Below, one piece after another: positions 18,222-27,531 of a stretch of DNA of 34,960 nt (position 1 is the stretch's first letter; each line of letters starts with the position of its first letter). The notes beneath the pieces were generated by a model, which was not told the DNA's origin, searched no databases, and saw nothing but the letters and a program-made list of their open reading frames with translations. Origin of the DNA: Clostridium sp. (lineage in GTDB: Bacteria; Bacillota; Clostridia; Acetivibrionales; Acetivibrionaceae). The DNA lies in the NCBI GenBank assembly GCA_012517995.1, contig JAAYTS010000003.1:1-34960 (forward strand). The letters are read 5' to 3'. Both the position numbers and the translations under genes were made by a program.

Positions 18222-18561
18222 AATATATTCTTTTATGGGGCTGGCCAGAAAAGCTGATAAATTAGCTTTTGGCTATGAAACATGTGAAAGGCTTTTAAAA
18301 AAAGGCAAAGTTAAATTGATTATTGTGGCAAAAGATGCTTCATTAAACACAAAAAAGAAGTATGAAAATGCTTGTTTTCACAGGAATGTAGAAATAAGAA
18401 TGTTTGGAACAAAAGAATTATTGGGAAAATTTATCGGCAAAAGAATAAGTTCAGTGGTAGCTATACTGGACATAGGATTTTCCAATAATTTAATGAAAAT
18501 GATAGACAATGAAAATAATGCTTACGGGGGTGAAGATATTGACAAGAAAAAGAGTTTATGA
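18211..18561 (+). CDS. ylxQ: L7Ae-family ribosomal-like protein YlxQ
   Basis: Cytoplasmic RNA-binding protein of 116 residues in the L7Ae/L30e/Gadd45 family. The N-terminal [15 protein letters not shown] and the LIIVAKDAS stretch match the K-turn-binding core of YlxQ proteins. It begins inside the end of rnpM (11-base overlap) with GGAGACGG upstream, and its end overlaps the start of infB by 23 bases, so the three are probably translationally coupled. The C-terminal tail after residue 95 is polar and probably disordered. Confidence 0.9.
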   Translation: MTNKIYSFMGLARKADKLAFGYETCERLLKKGKVKLIIVAKDASLNTKKKYENACFHRNVEIRMFGTKELLGKFIGKRISSVVAILDIGFSNNLMKMIDNENNAYGGEDIDKKKSL

Positions 18562-21500
18562 AATTGCCAAAGAACTTAATACTACTAGTAAAAGGCTAAT
18601 AGAAAAACTGTCTGAAATAAACATAGTTGTCAAAAATCATATGAGTCTTCTAGAAGGTGATGAAATAGATTCCCTATATGATTATATCGGAGTTATAAGA
18701 CATGATGAAGAAAAAGATGTTTCTAGTGATAAAAATAAACCTATTCCTCTAGTCAATGAAGATTTAAAAAAGGAAGCTAAAAAAGCACCTAGAATAATTA
18801 GAAAGGTAGAGATAAATCTGGATTCGGAAAAAGATGAAGAGGATTTTGGCAAAACTGGCAACAAGGGCAAAAAAAGAGATGGAAGAGCTGGCAATAACAA
18901 GAAAAATCAATATGTAAAAGTGGCTACATCTACCTCAGGTTTAAGACCAGGTTTTGTCAGAGAAACAAAGCCAGAGTTAAAAAGACCTTTAGGTAAGACT
19001 TCTGAAAAAGAAAAAGCAGCATTGTCAGAAAAAAACAAAACTGATAAAAATATTAAGGACAATATGCTAAATGAAAGGAAGAGTGAAACTATTAAAGTAA
19101 AAAATGAAGCTAATGAAATAGCTGTTTCTGATAAAGATTCAAAACAAATGAAACAGGATGGGGATAAACAGTTGAATGTTGTAAAATCTATTGAAAATTC
19201 CAAAGAAGAAAAGCAAACAAAAAAAGATAAAAAAGCAAAGGAAAGTGGAAATAAAAAAGAAGAAACTGCAGCTAAAAAAGCTGACAAAAGTAAAAAACCT
19301 GACAAAAAGGCTGAAAAGACCAGAGAACAAAAAATCAGTAAACAAAGTGAAAGACAAAAGACTGATCCTAAAATAAAGGGTACAGATAAAAATGATGTTT
19401 TAGTTTCGCAGGTGACAAAGGAAAAAGATACCAAAAATAAAGATGATGGTGGAAAAGGCAAAGATGCTGGCAAAGAGACAAATAAGGCTTTAGAAAATAA
19501 TATTTTGGAAGTGCCAAAAACTGATTTAAAACCTGCTAAAAAAGTAGAAATGGATATCCAGCAGCGTGGAGAAAAACGTGATTTTAAAGAGGATAAAAAG
19601 GATACTGTTAAGCCTAAAAAAGCTTTTAGTAAAAATAAGAACAAACCAAATAAAAATATTTTTGTAGCCAAAAAAGAGGTGGCAGAAGTTTTATCTGATG
19701 ATGCTATTTTAGAGGAATTATATGATGATAATATAAAGAAACCAAGAAAAGCAAAGAAAGAAAATAAAAAAGAAAACAAAAAAGAAAAGCACATTCCACC
19801 AAAAGCTGTCCTTACCTCTGTAAAATTAAGTGAGACAATGACGGTTAAAGAGTTTGCAGAAGCCATTAAGAAAACATCTGCAGATGTAATTAAACGCTTG
19901 ATGAAATTAGGTGTAATGGTAACAGTAAATCAGGAAATAGATTTTGATACTGCAGCAATAATAGCTGATGAATATGGAATTACTGCTGAAAAAGAAGTAG
20001 TTATAACTGAAGAAGATATTCTTTTTGATGATTCTGAGGATGACAATGAGGATGAATTAGAACCAAGACCTCCTGTTGTTGTTGTGATGGGCCATGTTGA
20101 CCATGGTAAAACTTCACTTTTAGATGCTATAAAAGAAACAAATACTATTGAAAAAGAAGCAGGTGGAATTACTCAGCATATTGGTGCATATACAGTTAAT
20201 GTGAATGATAGAAATATAACATTTCTTGATACACCCGGGCATGAAGCTTTTACAGCTATGCGGGCAAGAGGTGCACAGGTAACGGACGTGGCAATACTTG
20301 TAGTTGCAGCTGATGATGGTGTTATGCCTCAGACTATAGAAGCAATTAACCATGCTAAGGCGGCAAATGTTTCAATAATTGTTGCAATCAACAAGATAGA
20401 CAGACCTGAAGCTAATCCTGACAGGGTTAAGCAGGAGTTGACTGAGCATGGTCTGGTTATTGAAGAATGGGGTGGAGACACCATTTGCGTAGAAGTTTCA
20501 GCTAAAAAGAGAATGAATATAGATAATTTACTTGAAATGGTACTTTTAGTTGCAGATATGCTTGAACTAAAAGCAAATCCAAACAGGCAGGCAAAAGGAA
20601 CTGTAATTGAGGCAAAACTTGATAAAGACAGAGGACCTATAGCTACCATTCTTGTTCAAAGAGGAACGTTAAATCACGGTGATTCAATTGTTACAGGAAC
20701 ATTGGTTGGTAGGGTAAGAGCAATGACAGATGATAAAGGTCAAAGAATTAAAAAAGCCGGACCATCAACACCTGTTGAAATACTTGGACTTCCAGAAGTA
20801 CCAGAAGCTGGAGAAACATTTTATGCAATAACTGATGAGAAAGTTGCAAAACAGCTTGTTGAAAAGAGAAAACAAAAGCAAAGAGAAGAGTATTTAAATC
20901 CTACTGCCAGAGTTTCATTGGATGATTTATTTGAACAAATTAAAGCTGGTGAAGTAAAAGAACTGAATATAATTGTAAAAGCAGATGTTCAAGGTTCTGT
21001 TGAAGCTGTTAAACAATCTTTGGAAAAACTTTCAAATGAGGAAGTTGCAATTAAAATAATCCATGGTGGAGTAGGAGCTGTTACAGAATCAGATGTAATT
21101 TTAGCTCAAGTATCAAATGCAATTATAATTGGTTTTAATGTGGGAACTGCAGGAAATGTTTCAGGAGTCGCAAAGGATACAGGAGTAGATATAAGGCTGT
21201 ATACTGTTATTTACGATGCAATAGAAGATGTTGAGGCAGCTATGAAAGGATTGCTTGACCCAACTTATAAAGAAGTTATCACAGGTCATATTGAAATAAG
21301 ACAGATATTTAAGGCTTCCGGTGTTGGTACTATTGGCGGAGGATATGTAACTGACGGAAAAGTTATTAGAAATAGTGGAATAAGATTGTTAAGGGATGGA
21401 ATTGTAGTTCATGAGGGAAAACTTGCGTCTTTAAAAAGATTTAAAGATGATGTGAAAGAAGTTGTCCAAGGTTATGAATGTGGATTGTCCCTGGAAAGAT

Positions 21501-21562
21501 ACAATGATATTAAAGAAGGAGACATCGTTGAGGCTTACATTATGGAAGAAGTTAAAAAATAA
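18539..21562 (+). CDS. infB: Translation initiation factor IF-2
   Basis: GTPase that brings initiator tRNA to the 30S subunit. I choose TTG 18539. GGGGGTGA (18526-18533) is well placed for it, and the protein then starts [14 protein letters not shown], like other IF-2 proteins. ATG 18509 and 18518 or GTG 18530 lack good sites. It has 1007 residues, against about 716 in B. subtilis and 890 in E. coli. An N-terminal helical subdomain (1-55) is followed by a 350-residue Lys/Glu-rich linker (about 60-420). The second N domain (about 430-500) comes next. The G domain then has GHVDHGKT (518-525), DTPGHEAF and NKID (618-621). Domains II, III and C2 follow. The extra length is all in the linker. Confidence 0.97.
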   Translation: MTRKRVYEIAKELNTTSKRLIEKLSEINIVVKNHMSLLEGDEIDSLYDYIGVIRHDEEKDVSSDKNKPIPLVNEDLKKEAKKAPRIIRKVEINLDSEKDEEDFGKTGNKGKKRDGRAGNNKKNQYVKVATSTSGLRPGFVRETKPELKRPLGKTSEKEKAALSEKNKTDKNIKDNMLNERKSETIKVKNEANEIAVSDKDSKQMKQDGDKQLNVVKSIENSKEEKQTKKDKKAKESGNKKEETAAKKADKSKKPDKKAEKTREQKISKQSERQKTDPKIKGTDKNDVLVSQVTKEKDTKNKDDGGKGKDAGKETNKALENNILEVPKTDLKPAKKVEMDIQQRGEKRDFKEDKKDTVKPKKAFSKNKNKPNKNIFVAKKEVAEVLSDDAILEELYDDNIKKPRKAKKENKKENKKEKHIPPKAVLTSVKLSETMTVKEFAEAIKKTSADVIKRLMKLGVMVTVNQEIDFDTAAIIADEYGITAEKEVVITEEDILFDDSEDDNEDELEPRPPVVVVMGHVDHGKTSLLDAIKETNTIEKEAGGITQHIGAYTVNVNDRNITFLDTPGHEAFTAMRARGAQVTDVAILVVAADDGVMPQTIEAINHAKAANVSIIVAINKIDRPEANPDRVKQELTEHGLVIEEWGGDTICVEVSAKKRMNIDNLLEMVLLVADMLELKANPNRQAKGTVIEAKLDKDRGPIATILVQRGTLNHGDSIVTGTLVGRVRAMTDDKGQRIKKAGPSTPVEILGLPEVPEAGETFYAITDEKVAKQLVEKRKQKQREEYLNPTARVSLDDLFEQIKAGEVKELNIIVKADVQGSVEAVKQSLEKLSNEEVAIKIIHGGVGAVTESDVILAQVSNAIIIGFNVGTAGNVSGVAKDTGVDIRLYTVIYDAIEDVEAAMKGLLDPTYKEVITGHIEIRQIFKASGVGTIGGGYVTDGKVIRNSGIRLLRDGIVVHEGKLASLKRFKDDVKEVVQGYECGLSLERYNDIKEGDIVEAYIMEEVKK

Positions 21563-21591
21563 CATTATAACTATTTTTAGGAGTGTTTTTA

Positions 21592-21939
21592 ATGGACAGA
21601 ACTATGCGGATTTCAGAAGGGATAAAAAGAGAAATTAGTGGTATTATACACACTGAACTTAAAGACCCAAGGCTCTCAAAGCTTATTAGTGTTACACATG
21701 TAAATGTAACAAAGGACTTGCGCTATGCTAAAGTGTTTGTCAGTATTATGGCAGATGATGAGGAAAAAAAAGAAGTGTTAAAAGGCTTAGAAAGTGCAGC
21801 AGGCTTTATAAGGCGGGAAATAGGCAGCAGGCTTCAGATACGTTATTCACCAGAAATTATTTTTGAAATTGATGATTCTATTGAATATGGTGCCAAGATT
21901 TCCAAGATTATAAGGGATATAAAAGAGAAAGAGAAATAA
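21592..21939 (+). CDS. rbfA: 30S ribosome-binding factor RbfA
   Basis: Late 30S maturation factor with a KH-like fold. It has 115 residues from ATG 21592. TAGGAG (21578-21583) lies 8 bases upstream, whereas the earlier GTG 21583 falls inside that site. The family pattern is complete: RISEGIKREISGIIHTELKDPRL region, then SVTHVNVTKDLRYAKVFVS region, then GLESAAGFIRREIGSRL and RYSPEIIFEIDDSIEYG (given here as landmarks). It lies 29 bases after infB, in the usual Firmicute order. Confidence 0.96.
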   Translation: MDRTMRISEGIKREISGIIHTELKDPRLSKLISVTHVNVTKDLRYAKVFVSIMADDEEKKEVLKGLESAAGFIRREIGSRLQIRYSPEIIFEIDDSIEYGAKISKIIRDIKEKEK

Positions 21940-22031
21940 TTAAAAAAGATATAGAAACTAGTAAAGACATCAAGGCTTTGGGGGCAAAAGGGTGCACTTT
22001 AATTAGTAATTGAAAGGATTGGGGAGTTGTA

Positions 22032-22991
22032 ATGATGACTAAAAATAGCATTATTTCTAAAATAAAAGGAGTGAAAACCCTTGCCATTTTACCACATGTC
22101 TCTATAGATGGAGATGCACTTGGTTCAAGTATAGCCCTTGCTTATGCGGTAAAGGCACTGGGGGTTGAACCGGTAATTTACATTGAGGAAGAAATTCCAT
22201 CAAACTATGAGTTTTTGCCTGGTACAGAATTTGTGAAAGTATATCAGGGACAATCAGAGAGCTATGAACTTGTATTGGCGCTAGATACAGGAGATATTGA
22301 GCGGCTTGGAAGACGGGTTGAAATTTTTAATGCTGCATCTGATACAGTTAATATAGATCACCATACGACAAATACTGAGTTTGCCAAATTAAATTATATA
22401 AAAACAAGTTCATCAGCTACAGGAGAAATAATATACCAGTTAATAAAAATGATGGGTATTCCATTGACAAAAGAAATATCTACCTGTATTTATGTTGCTA
22501 TAACTACAGATACAGGTGGATTTAGATATAGCAATACCACATCTATTACACATCAGATAGTATCAGATTTAATAAATAATGGTGTTGATGTGGCAAAAGT
22601 ATCACAGCTTTTATTTGAAACAATGTCTTTATCTAAGACAAAACTTATGGGAATGGCAATACAAACCCTTGAAATAATGGAAGATGGTAAAGCTGCATTT
22701 ATAACTGTTACCGAGAACATGATTAAAGATACAAATGCAAAAGAAGAAGATTGTGATGGTATTGTCAATATAGGAAGAAATATAAAAGGTGTGGAAGTTG
22801 CAGTTCTTATGAAAGAGAATGGAAATGAAAGTTTTAAAATAAATTTAAGGTCAAAAAAGTATGTAGATGTATCCATTATAGCCAATAAACTTGGTGGTGG
22901 TGGGCATAAAAATGCAGCTGGATGTACAATAGAAGGGAATATGGAAGATATAAAACAAATGCTTTTAAAGGAGATAAGAGAAGTTTTATAA
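22032..22991 (+). CDS. nrnA: DHH/DHHA1 family nanoRNase/pAp phosphatase NrnA
   Basis: Cytoplasmic phosphoesterase that degrades short oligoribonucleotides and 3'-phosphoadenosine 5'-phosphate. It has 319 residues. The DHH domain has HVSIDGDALGSS, LALDTGD and the name-giving DHHTTN. The DHHA1 domain ends with GGGGHKNAAGC, which binds substrate. GGGGAG lies 5 bases before ATG 22032. It follows rbfA by 92 bases, in a spacer holding a possible long hairpin, and its stop overlaps the truB start by one base. Assignment to NrnA rather than a c-di-AMP phosphodiesterase rests on the length, the absence of membrane or PAS/GGDEF parts, and the rbfA-truB context. Confidence 0.92.
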   Translation: MMTKNSIISKIKGVKTLAILPHVSIDGDALGSSIALAYAVKALGVEPVIYIEEEIPSNYEFLPGTEFVKVYQGQSESYELVLALDTGDIERLGRRVEIFNAASDTVNIDHHTTNTEFAKLNYIKTSSSATGEIIYQLIKMMGIPLTKEISTCIYVAITTDTGGFRYSNTTSITHQIVSDLINNGVDVAKVSQLLFETMSLSKTKLMGMAIQTLEIMEDGKAAFITVTENMIKDTNAKEEDCDGIVNIGRNIKGVEVAVLMKENGNESFKINLRSKKYVDVSIIANKLGGGGHKNAAGCTIEGNMEDIKQMLLKEIREVL

Positions 22992-23875
22992 TGGACGGTA
23001 TAATTAATGTACTAAAGCCAATGGGCATGACTTCCTTTGATGTGGTTGCCTATTTAAGAAAAACACTTAAAACAAAAAAAATAGGACATACTGGAACATT
23101 GGACCCATGTGCAGCAGGGGTTTTGCCAGTTTGTTTAGGCAGGGCAACCAAGGCTGTTGAATTTTTAATAGATAAAGACAAAACTTATAGAGCCCAGTTA
23201 ACTTTAGGTGTTTCTACTGATACACAGGATGCTGCAGGTGAAATAATAAAAAAAAGTCCTGTTAATGTTTTAGAGAATGAAATAGAGTGGGTTATAAAGT
23301 CTTTTGTTGGAAAATACAGCCAGGTGCCTCCTATGTATTCTGCTTTGAAGGTTAATGGAAAGAAATTATGTGATATTGCAAGAGAAGGAAAGGTTATAGA
23401 CAGGAAACCAAGGGAAGTGGAGATATATTCCATTGATATTTTGCAAATTAAAAAAAATATAGTTATTTTTGATGTAGAGTGCTCAAAGGGAACTTATATT
23501 AGAACTCTTTGTGATGATATAGGCAATAAGTTAGGTTGTGGAGGGCATATGTCTTTTTTACTGCGAAAAAAAGCAGGGATTTTTGATCTTTCCACCACAT
23601 TAACATTAGAAGAAATAAAAGAATTTGCAGCTTGTGGCACATTGCAGGAAAAAATAATTTCAGTAGATGAAATATTTAAAAACTATAATAAAATAATGCT
23701 AAGCTCAAAAGATACAAAGAAATTTAAAAATGGAGTAAAAATAAAAATAGATGATGAATTTAAAAAAGAAAAAAATCTAAGAGTTTACGGATGGGATGGC
23801 AAGTTTTTGGCGTTAGGCCAAGTGATTAAAGTTAATGATGATATTATATTAAAATCAAGAAAGATGTTTATATGA
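22991..23875 (+). CDS. truB: tRNA pseudouridine(55) synthase TruB
   Basis: Converts U55 to pseudouridine in the T-loop of tRNAs. It has 294 residues. The N-terminus GIINVLKPMGMTSFDVV and the catalytic loop HTGTLDPCAAGVLP (nucleophile D38) are diagnostic. VPPMYSALKVNGKKL and SKGTYIRTLCDDIG follow, and a small PUA domain forms the C-terminus. Its ATG overlaps the nrnA stop as TAATG. The nearest good ribosome site (AAGGAGAT) is about 16 bases away, so initiation probably depends on ribosomes finishing nrnA. A longer frame from 22922 only reads through nrnA in another frame. Confidence 0.96.
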   Translation: MDGIINVLKPMGMTSFDVVAYLRKTLKTKKIGHTGTLDPCAAGVLPVCLGRATKAVEFLIDKDKTYRAQLTLGVSTDTQDAAGEIIKKSPVNVLENEIEWVIKSFVGKYSQVPPMYSALKVNGKKLCDIAREGKVIDRKPREVEIYSIDILQIKKNIVIFDVECSKGTYIRTLCDDIGNKLGCGGHMSFLLRKKAGIFDLSTTLTLEEIKEFAACGTLQEKIISVDEIFKNYNKIMLSSKDTKKFKNGVKIKIDDEFKKEKNLRVYGWDGKFLALGQVIKVNDDIILKSRKMFI

Positions 23876-23896
23876 TTTTAAGTTAGGGATGAAAGT

Positions 23897-24838
23897 ATGA
23901 AAACAATATATGCTTCAAATTCAGATTACAAATTTAAAAAACCAACAGGGGTAGGTTTGGGAAATTTTGATGGCTTACATTTAGGACATATGGCATTAAT
24001 AAATACTTTGATAAATGAATCGGCTTTAAATTCATTAGAATCTGTGGTGTATACATTTATGAAGCATCCAGAAAATATAATAAGAAAAAAACTTTTTACA
24101 CCCTTAATAACTACAGTAGAAAAAAAAATAGAGCTTTTAAATGAAAAGGGACTTAATTACATATATTTTGAAAAATTTGACGAGAAATATTCAAGAATTA
24201 AACCAGAGGATTTTGTAAAAGACATTCTTGTAAAAAAGCTTAATATAAAGCTTGCGGTGGCAGGTTATGACTATAGATTTGGTTATAAGGGTGAGGGGGA
24301 TATAGAACTTTTAAAAGAACTAGGGAAAAAACTTGGTTTTAAAGTTATTATTATACCACCTGTCAAATTAGAAGATGAAATAGTAAGCAGTACTAATGTC
24401 AGAAAATACATAAAAAGAGGGGATATGCATAAAGCATTTTTGCTTTTAGGAAGACATTATTCTGTAAAAGGATTGGTGGAAAAAGGAAAAGGAATTGGAA
24501 GAGATTTAGGATTTCCAACAGCAAATATTAGTACTAAAAGCTATTTAGTTTTTCCTAAAAAAGGAGTGTACATAACTAAAGTAAAAATTGAAGGCTGTAT
24601 TTACTCTAGTTTAACCAACATTGGAAACAACCCTACTTTTGGGGATAATGATGATATAAGCATTGAAACTTTTATATTGGATTTTGACAAGGATATTTAT
24701 GGAAAAGAAATAGAGGTCTTTTTTATTAAAAAAATTAGAAATGAAAAGAAGTTTAGCACTGTAGAAGAACTTGTTGCAGAAATGAAAAAAGATTTATTAA
24801 AGACCAAGAATTATTTTGGGAGTGAATATTGTACATGA
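23897..24838 (+). CDS. ribF: Bifunctional riboflavin kinase/FAD synthetase
   Basis: Makes FMN and then FAD from riboflavin. It has 313 residues. The N-terminal nucleotidyltransferase domain has GLGNFDGLHLGH (HIGH-like motif) and VSSTNVRKYIKRGD. The C-terminal flavokinase domain has GKGIGRDLGFPTANI and SLTNIGNNPTFGDN, then IETFILDFDKDIYGKEIEVFF region. It follows truB by 21 bases, with TAGGGATG before the ATG, in the standard truB-ribF order. The stop overlaps the next gene's start as ATGA. No FMN riboswitch is present, as expected inside this operon. Confidence 0.96.
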   Translation: MKTIYASNSDYKFKKPTGVGLGNFDGLHLGHMALINTLINESALNSLESVVYTFMKHPENIIRKKLFTPLITTVEKKIELLNEKGLNYIYFEKFDEKYSRIKPEDFVKDILVKKLNIKLAVAGYDYRFGYKGEGDIELLKELGKKLGFKVIIIPPVKLEDEIVSSTNVRKYIKRGDMHKAFLLLGRHYSVKGLVEKGKGIGRDLGFPTANISTKSYLVFPKKGVYITKVKIEGCIYSSLTNIGNNPTFGDNDDISIETFILDFDKDIYGKEIEVFFIKKIRNEKKFSTVEELVAEMKKDLLKTKNYFGSEYCT

Positions 24839-25752
24839 AAAGAATTGTAAGTGTAAGCATTGGTTCTTCACTGCGTGACCACTTGGTAGAAATAGATATT
24901 TTAGGGGAAAAGTATCTAATACAAAGAATTGGAACAGATGGAGATATAAAAAAAGCAATTTCAATGATAAATGAATTGGATGGAAAAGTTGATGCAATTG
25001 GCGTAGGAGGAATAGATTTATATCTTACTGGAGTTGCAAACAAAAAATATGTAGTAAAAGAGGCCATTCCAATAATTAATGCAGCAAAAATCACACCAAT
25101 ATGTGATGGAAGTGGAGTTAAAAATACACTTGAATACAGAGTTATAAATTACCTTAACGATAATAATATAATAACCCTTAAAGATAAAAAAGTGTTGGTA
25201 ACATGTGCTACAGACAGATTTAGGATGACAGAAGCATTTATAGAAAATAATTGCCAAGTTCTAATGGGAGATTTGATTTTTGCATTAGGTATTCCTATAA
25301 CCATAAAAAGAATAAATGTTTTAAAAAGACTTCTTAAGATTTTTATGCCTATTATATCAAAATTGCCTTTTGAGGTACTGTATCCAACAGGGGACAAACA
25401 AAGTGAGAATAATCATGAAAAGTTTAAAAAGTTTTATGAAAATGCAGATATTATAGCAGGGGATTTTCACTATATAAAAAAATATATGCCAAAATCCTTA
25501 GAAGGAAAAATAATTATTACAAACACAGTGACAGCTGATGATGTTAATTTTCTTAGAAATTTAGGAGTCGACACCCTTGTTACAACCACTCCAAATTGGG
25601 ATGGAAGGTCCTTTGGAACCAATGTAATAGAGGCAATAATATTAAGCAATCTTAAAAAGAAATGGCTTGATTTAAAAGAAAGTGACTACAATTTAATGAT
25701 AGATAAATTAGGTATAATGCCAAGGATAATGAATTTTAAAGCATCTAATTAA
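24835..25752 (+). CDS. Conserved protein of unknown function (often labelled quinate 5-dehydrogenase-like)
   Basis: A 305-residue protein beginning MKRIVSVSIGSSLRDH. It resembles a clostridial family that databases, as I recall, often call quinate 5-dehydrogenase, but I see no basis here for that activity. It is soluble, without a signal peptide. It has a possible Rossmann-like segment (DKKVLVTCATDRFRMTEAF), a GVGGIDLYL motif near residue 60, and TTTPNWDGRSFGTNV near the end. It starts inside the ribF stop (ATGA). An alternative TTG at 24829 has better spacing from GGGAG. It is the last gene of the operon and ends 10 bases before a strong hairpin. pnp or rpsO often sit after ribF in relatives, but not here. 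Confidence 0.7.
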   Translation: MKRIVSVSIGSSLRDHLVEIDILGEKYLIQRIGTDGDIKKAISMINELDGKVDAIGVGGIDLYLTGVANKKYVVKEAIPIINAAKITPICDGSGVKNTLEYRVINYLNDNNIITLKDKKVLVTCATDRFRMTEAFIENNCQVLMGDLIFALGIPITIKRINVLKRLLKIFMPIISKLPFEVLYPTGDKQSENNHEKFKKFYENADIIAGDFHYIKKYMPKSLEGKIIITNTVTADDVNFLRNLGVDTLVTTTPNWDGRSFGTNVIEAIILSNLKKKWLDLKESDYNLMIDKLGIMPRIMNFKASN

Positions 25753-25762
25753 CGATAATAAA

Positions 25763-25792
25763 ATTTTAGTTGGGGATTACCCCAACTAAAAT
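25763..25792. terminator. Bidirectional terminator
   Basis: A perfect 13-base stem, ATTTTAGTTGGGG (25763-25775) with CCCCAACTAAAAT (25780-25792), has a four-base loop. The A and T runs at the stem ends give each strand a short U stretch. It lies between the convergent rimP-ribF operon (plus) and the small minus-strand gene, whose stop codon begins at the edge of the stem. Confidence 0.85.
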
Positions 25793-25965
25793 TAGCGAGA
25801 CATAACTTTTTTTGCCATGTATCCTAAAAATATACCTTGGACTAAAGTAAAAGCAAGAACTCCTAAAGCACTTGGTATATTTAAGTTAAATGTATAATTA
25901 CTGTCAGTTGCATCTTGTTTATCATGTGTCCGCGGATATTTTCTGTAATACCTTATTTCATTCAT
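25792..25965 (-). CDS. Small single-helix membrane protein (57 residues), unknown
   Basis: Read on the minus strand, GGAGGGATTTT places a strong ribosome site (GGAGGG, plus-strand 25971-25976) before ATG 25965. The product begins MNEIRYYRKYPRTHDKQD, a charged tail, then TFNLNIPSALG, a hydrophobic segment (about 32-50, LGVLAFTLVQGIFLGYM), and ends KKVMSR. The stop at 25792-25794 abuts a bidirectional terminator. Ribosome site, membrane segment with positive flank, and terminator together make it a credible gene. I do not recognise the family. It is the only convincing minus-strand gene in the window. Confidence 0.7.
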   Translation of the reverse strand: MNEIRYYRKYPRTHDKQDATDSNYTFNLNIPSALGVLAFTLVQGIFLGYMAKKVMSR

Positions 25966-26194
25966 AAAATCCCTCCATTACTACTATTATTTCAATATAA
26001 AACTTTTTTATTTATGATAAATATTATAAAAAAATTATAAAACAACATTTCTTAAAGCTACTAAAAATACAAGTTTTATGTTTTTTTCTAAAAAAAACAT
26101 TGTTATATTACAGTATTTTTGAGAGAATAGTTAATAAGGAAGTTTATTTTAAATGTTAGAAAATACATAGCTCAAAAAGGGAGGAATTCATTTA
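25966..26194. other. AT-rich divergent spacer
   Basis: About 230 bases between the minus-strand small gene and yfmF, very rich in A and T, holding the 5' regions of both. TATAAT-like hexamers occur on the minus strand, but no convincing -35/-10 pair was found on either strand. A T7-C-T-A8 palindrome sits near 26080-26097. Ribosome sites lie at both ends (GGAGGG on the minus strand, GGGAGG at about 26180 on the plus). Confidence 0.5.
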
Positions 26195-27484
26195 ATGTTT
26201 AAAGACAATCAGGTAAAAAAAATAGCATCTGCCAATGGAATAACCCTGTTTTGGATACAAACACAAAAGTTTAAAACTAATTCTATAAATATTTTTTTTC
26301 ATGACAATTTAACAAATGAAAATGCATCAAAAAATGCATTGATTCCTGCAGTTTTAAGAAGGGGATGTTCTAAACATCCTTCAATCCGAGATATTTCTCT
26401 TTATTTAGATGAACTATATGGGACTTCATTTGACTGTGGTGTGACAAAAAAAGGAGAGAATCAGATAATTCAATTTTATATTGAATGTATTTCAGATAAA
26501 TATATTAGCGAAGATATTGATTTAACTAAAAAAGTCTTTGACTTTTTAATGGAAATTATAACAGAACCTGTTATGGAAAATGGATGTTTTAAAAATGAAT
26601 ATGTTATTCAGGAAATTGACAAAATGAAGGAGTTAATTAAAGGGCGTGTAAATGATAAAATGCACTATGCCATAGACAGGTGTCTAGAAGAGATGTGTAT
26701 TAATGAACCTTTTGGCATATATGATTATGGGAGTTTAGAAAATTTAAAATCAATAAATAATAAAGACTTATATGAGTACTATTTAAAATTTATAAAAACT
26801 CTCCCTATGTACGTTTTTGTATCTGGGGATTTAAAACCTGAACAAATAGAGTATATTAAAGATAATTTGTTTAAAATAAAAAGAGATGTGGAAATAGATA
26901 TAAAAGAAGCAGAAATAGAGGTTGCTGTAGACAAAGTAAAAAATGTAATAGAAACTTTTGATGTAAATCAGGGAAAACTTTCATTAGGGTTTAGAACAAA
27001 TACCTATCCTAATGATGAAGAATATTATAAATTAATTTTATATAATAGCATTTTAGGAGGAGGGGTGCAGTCAAAACTCTTTCAAAATGTGAGGGAAAAA
27101 GAGGGCCTAGCTTATTATGTTTTTTCCCGCCTTGAAAAGTTTAAAGGGCTTATGGTGATAAGCAGCGGTATTGAAATTGCAAATAAGGATAAAACAATTA
27201 AAATAATAAATGAGCAATTAGAAGAGATTGTCAAAGGAAATATTACAGAATATGAGTATGAAGCGGCACAAAAAAGTATCGAAACAGGAATTAAATCCAT
27301 AAAAGATAGTCAGCTTCAATTGGTTGATTTTTACTTAAGTCAATTTATTACAAAATCAGATGACAGTCCGGATATGGTTATTGAAAAAGTTAAAAATGTT
27401 TCAGTAAAAGATGTAGCTGATATTGCTTCAAAGATTAAGCTTGATACAATTTATTTTATTACAAACAAGGAACGAGGAAATTAG
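26195..27484 (+). CDS. yfmF: M16-family peptidase-like protein YfmF (no zinc site)
   Basis: A 429-residue M16 (pitrilysin/insulinase) fold protein. The place where the zinc-binding HxxEH should stand reads VLRRGCSKHPS, so it should not be an active peptidase. RTNTYPNDEEYYKLILYNSILGGG (landmark start RTNTYPND) and SKLFQNVREKEGLAYYVFSRL-type C-half motifs are well kept. Such inactive members pair with an active partner, and the next gene encodes one with an intact site. In genome databases the pair is named YfmF/YfmH, EF-P 5-aminopentanol modification-associated proteins. That role comes from the family name, not from this sequence. GGGAGG precedes the ATG. Confidence 0.88.
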   Translation: MFKDNQVKKIASANGITLFWIQTQKFKTNSINIFFHDNLTNENASKNALIPAVLRRGCSKHPSIRDISLYLDELYGTSFDCGVTKKGENQIIQFYIECISDKYISEDIDLTKKVFDFLMEIITEPVMENGCFKNEYVIQEIDKMKELIKGRVNDKMHYAIDRCLEEMCINEPFGIYDYGSLENLKSINNKDLYEYYLKFIKTLPMYVFVSGDLKPEQIEYIKDNLFKIKRDVEIDIKEAEIEVAVDKVKNVIETFDVNQGKLSLGFRTNTYPNDEEYYKLILYNSILGGGVQSKLFQNVREKEGLAYYVFSRLEKFKGLMVISSGIEIANKDKTIKIINEQLEEIVKGNITEYEYEAAQKSIETGIKSIKDSQLQLVDFYLSQFITKSDDSPDMVIEKVKNVSVKDVADIASKIKLDTIYFITNKERGN

Positions 27485-27531
27485 ATATAAATATGGAGTT
27501 TTAAAACACAATTAAAAGGGAGGATTTATTA

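Noticed and set aside
18907..19866. 319-codon open frame on the minus strand
   Set aside because: It is antisense to the Lys/Glu-rich linker of infB. The Ser/Phe/Leu-rich product is what the complement of AAA/GAA-rich codons gives, and no ribosome site or promoter supports it.
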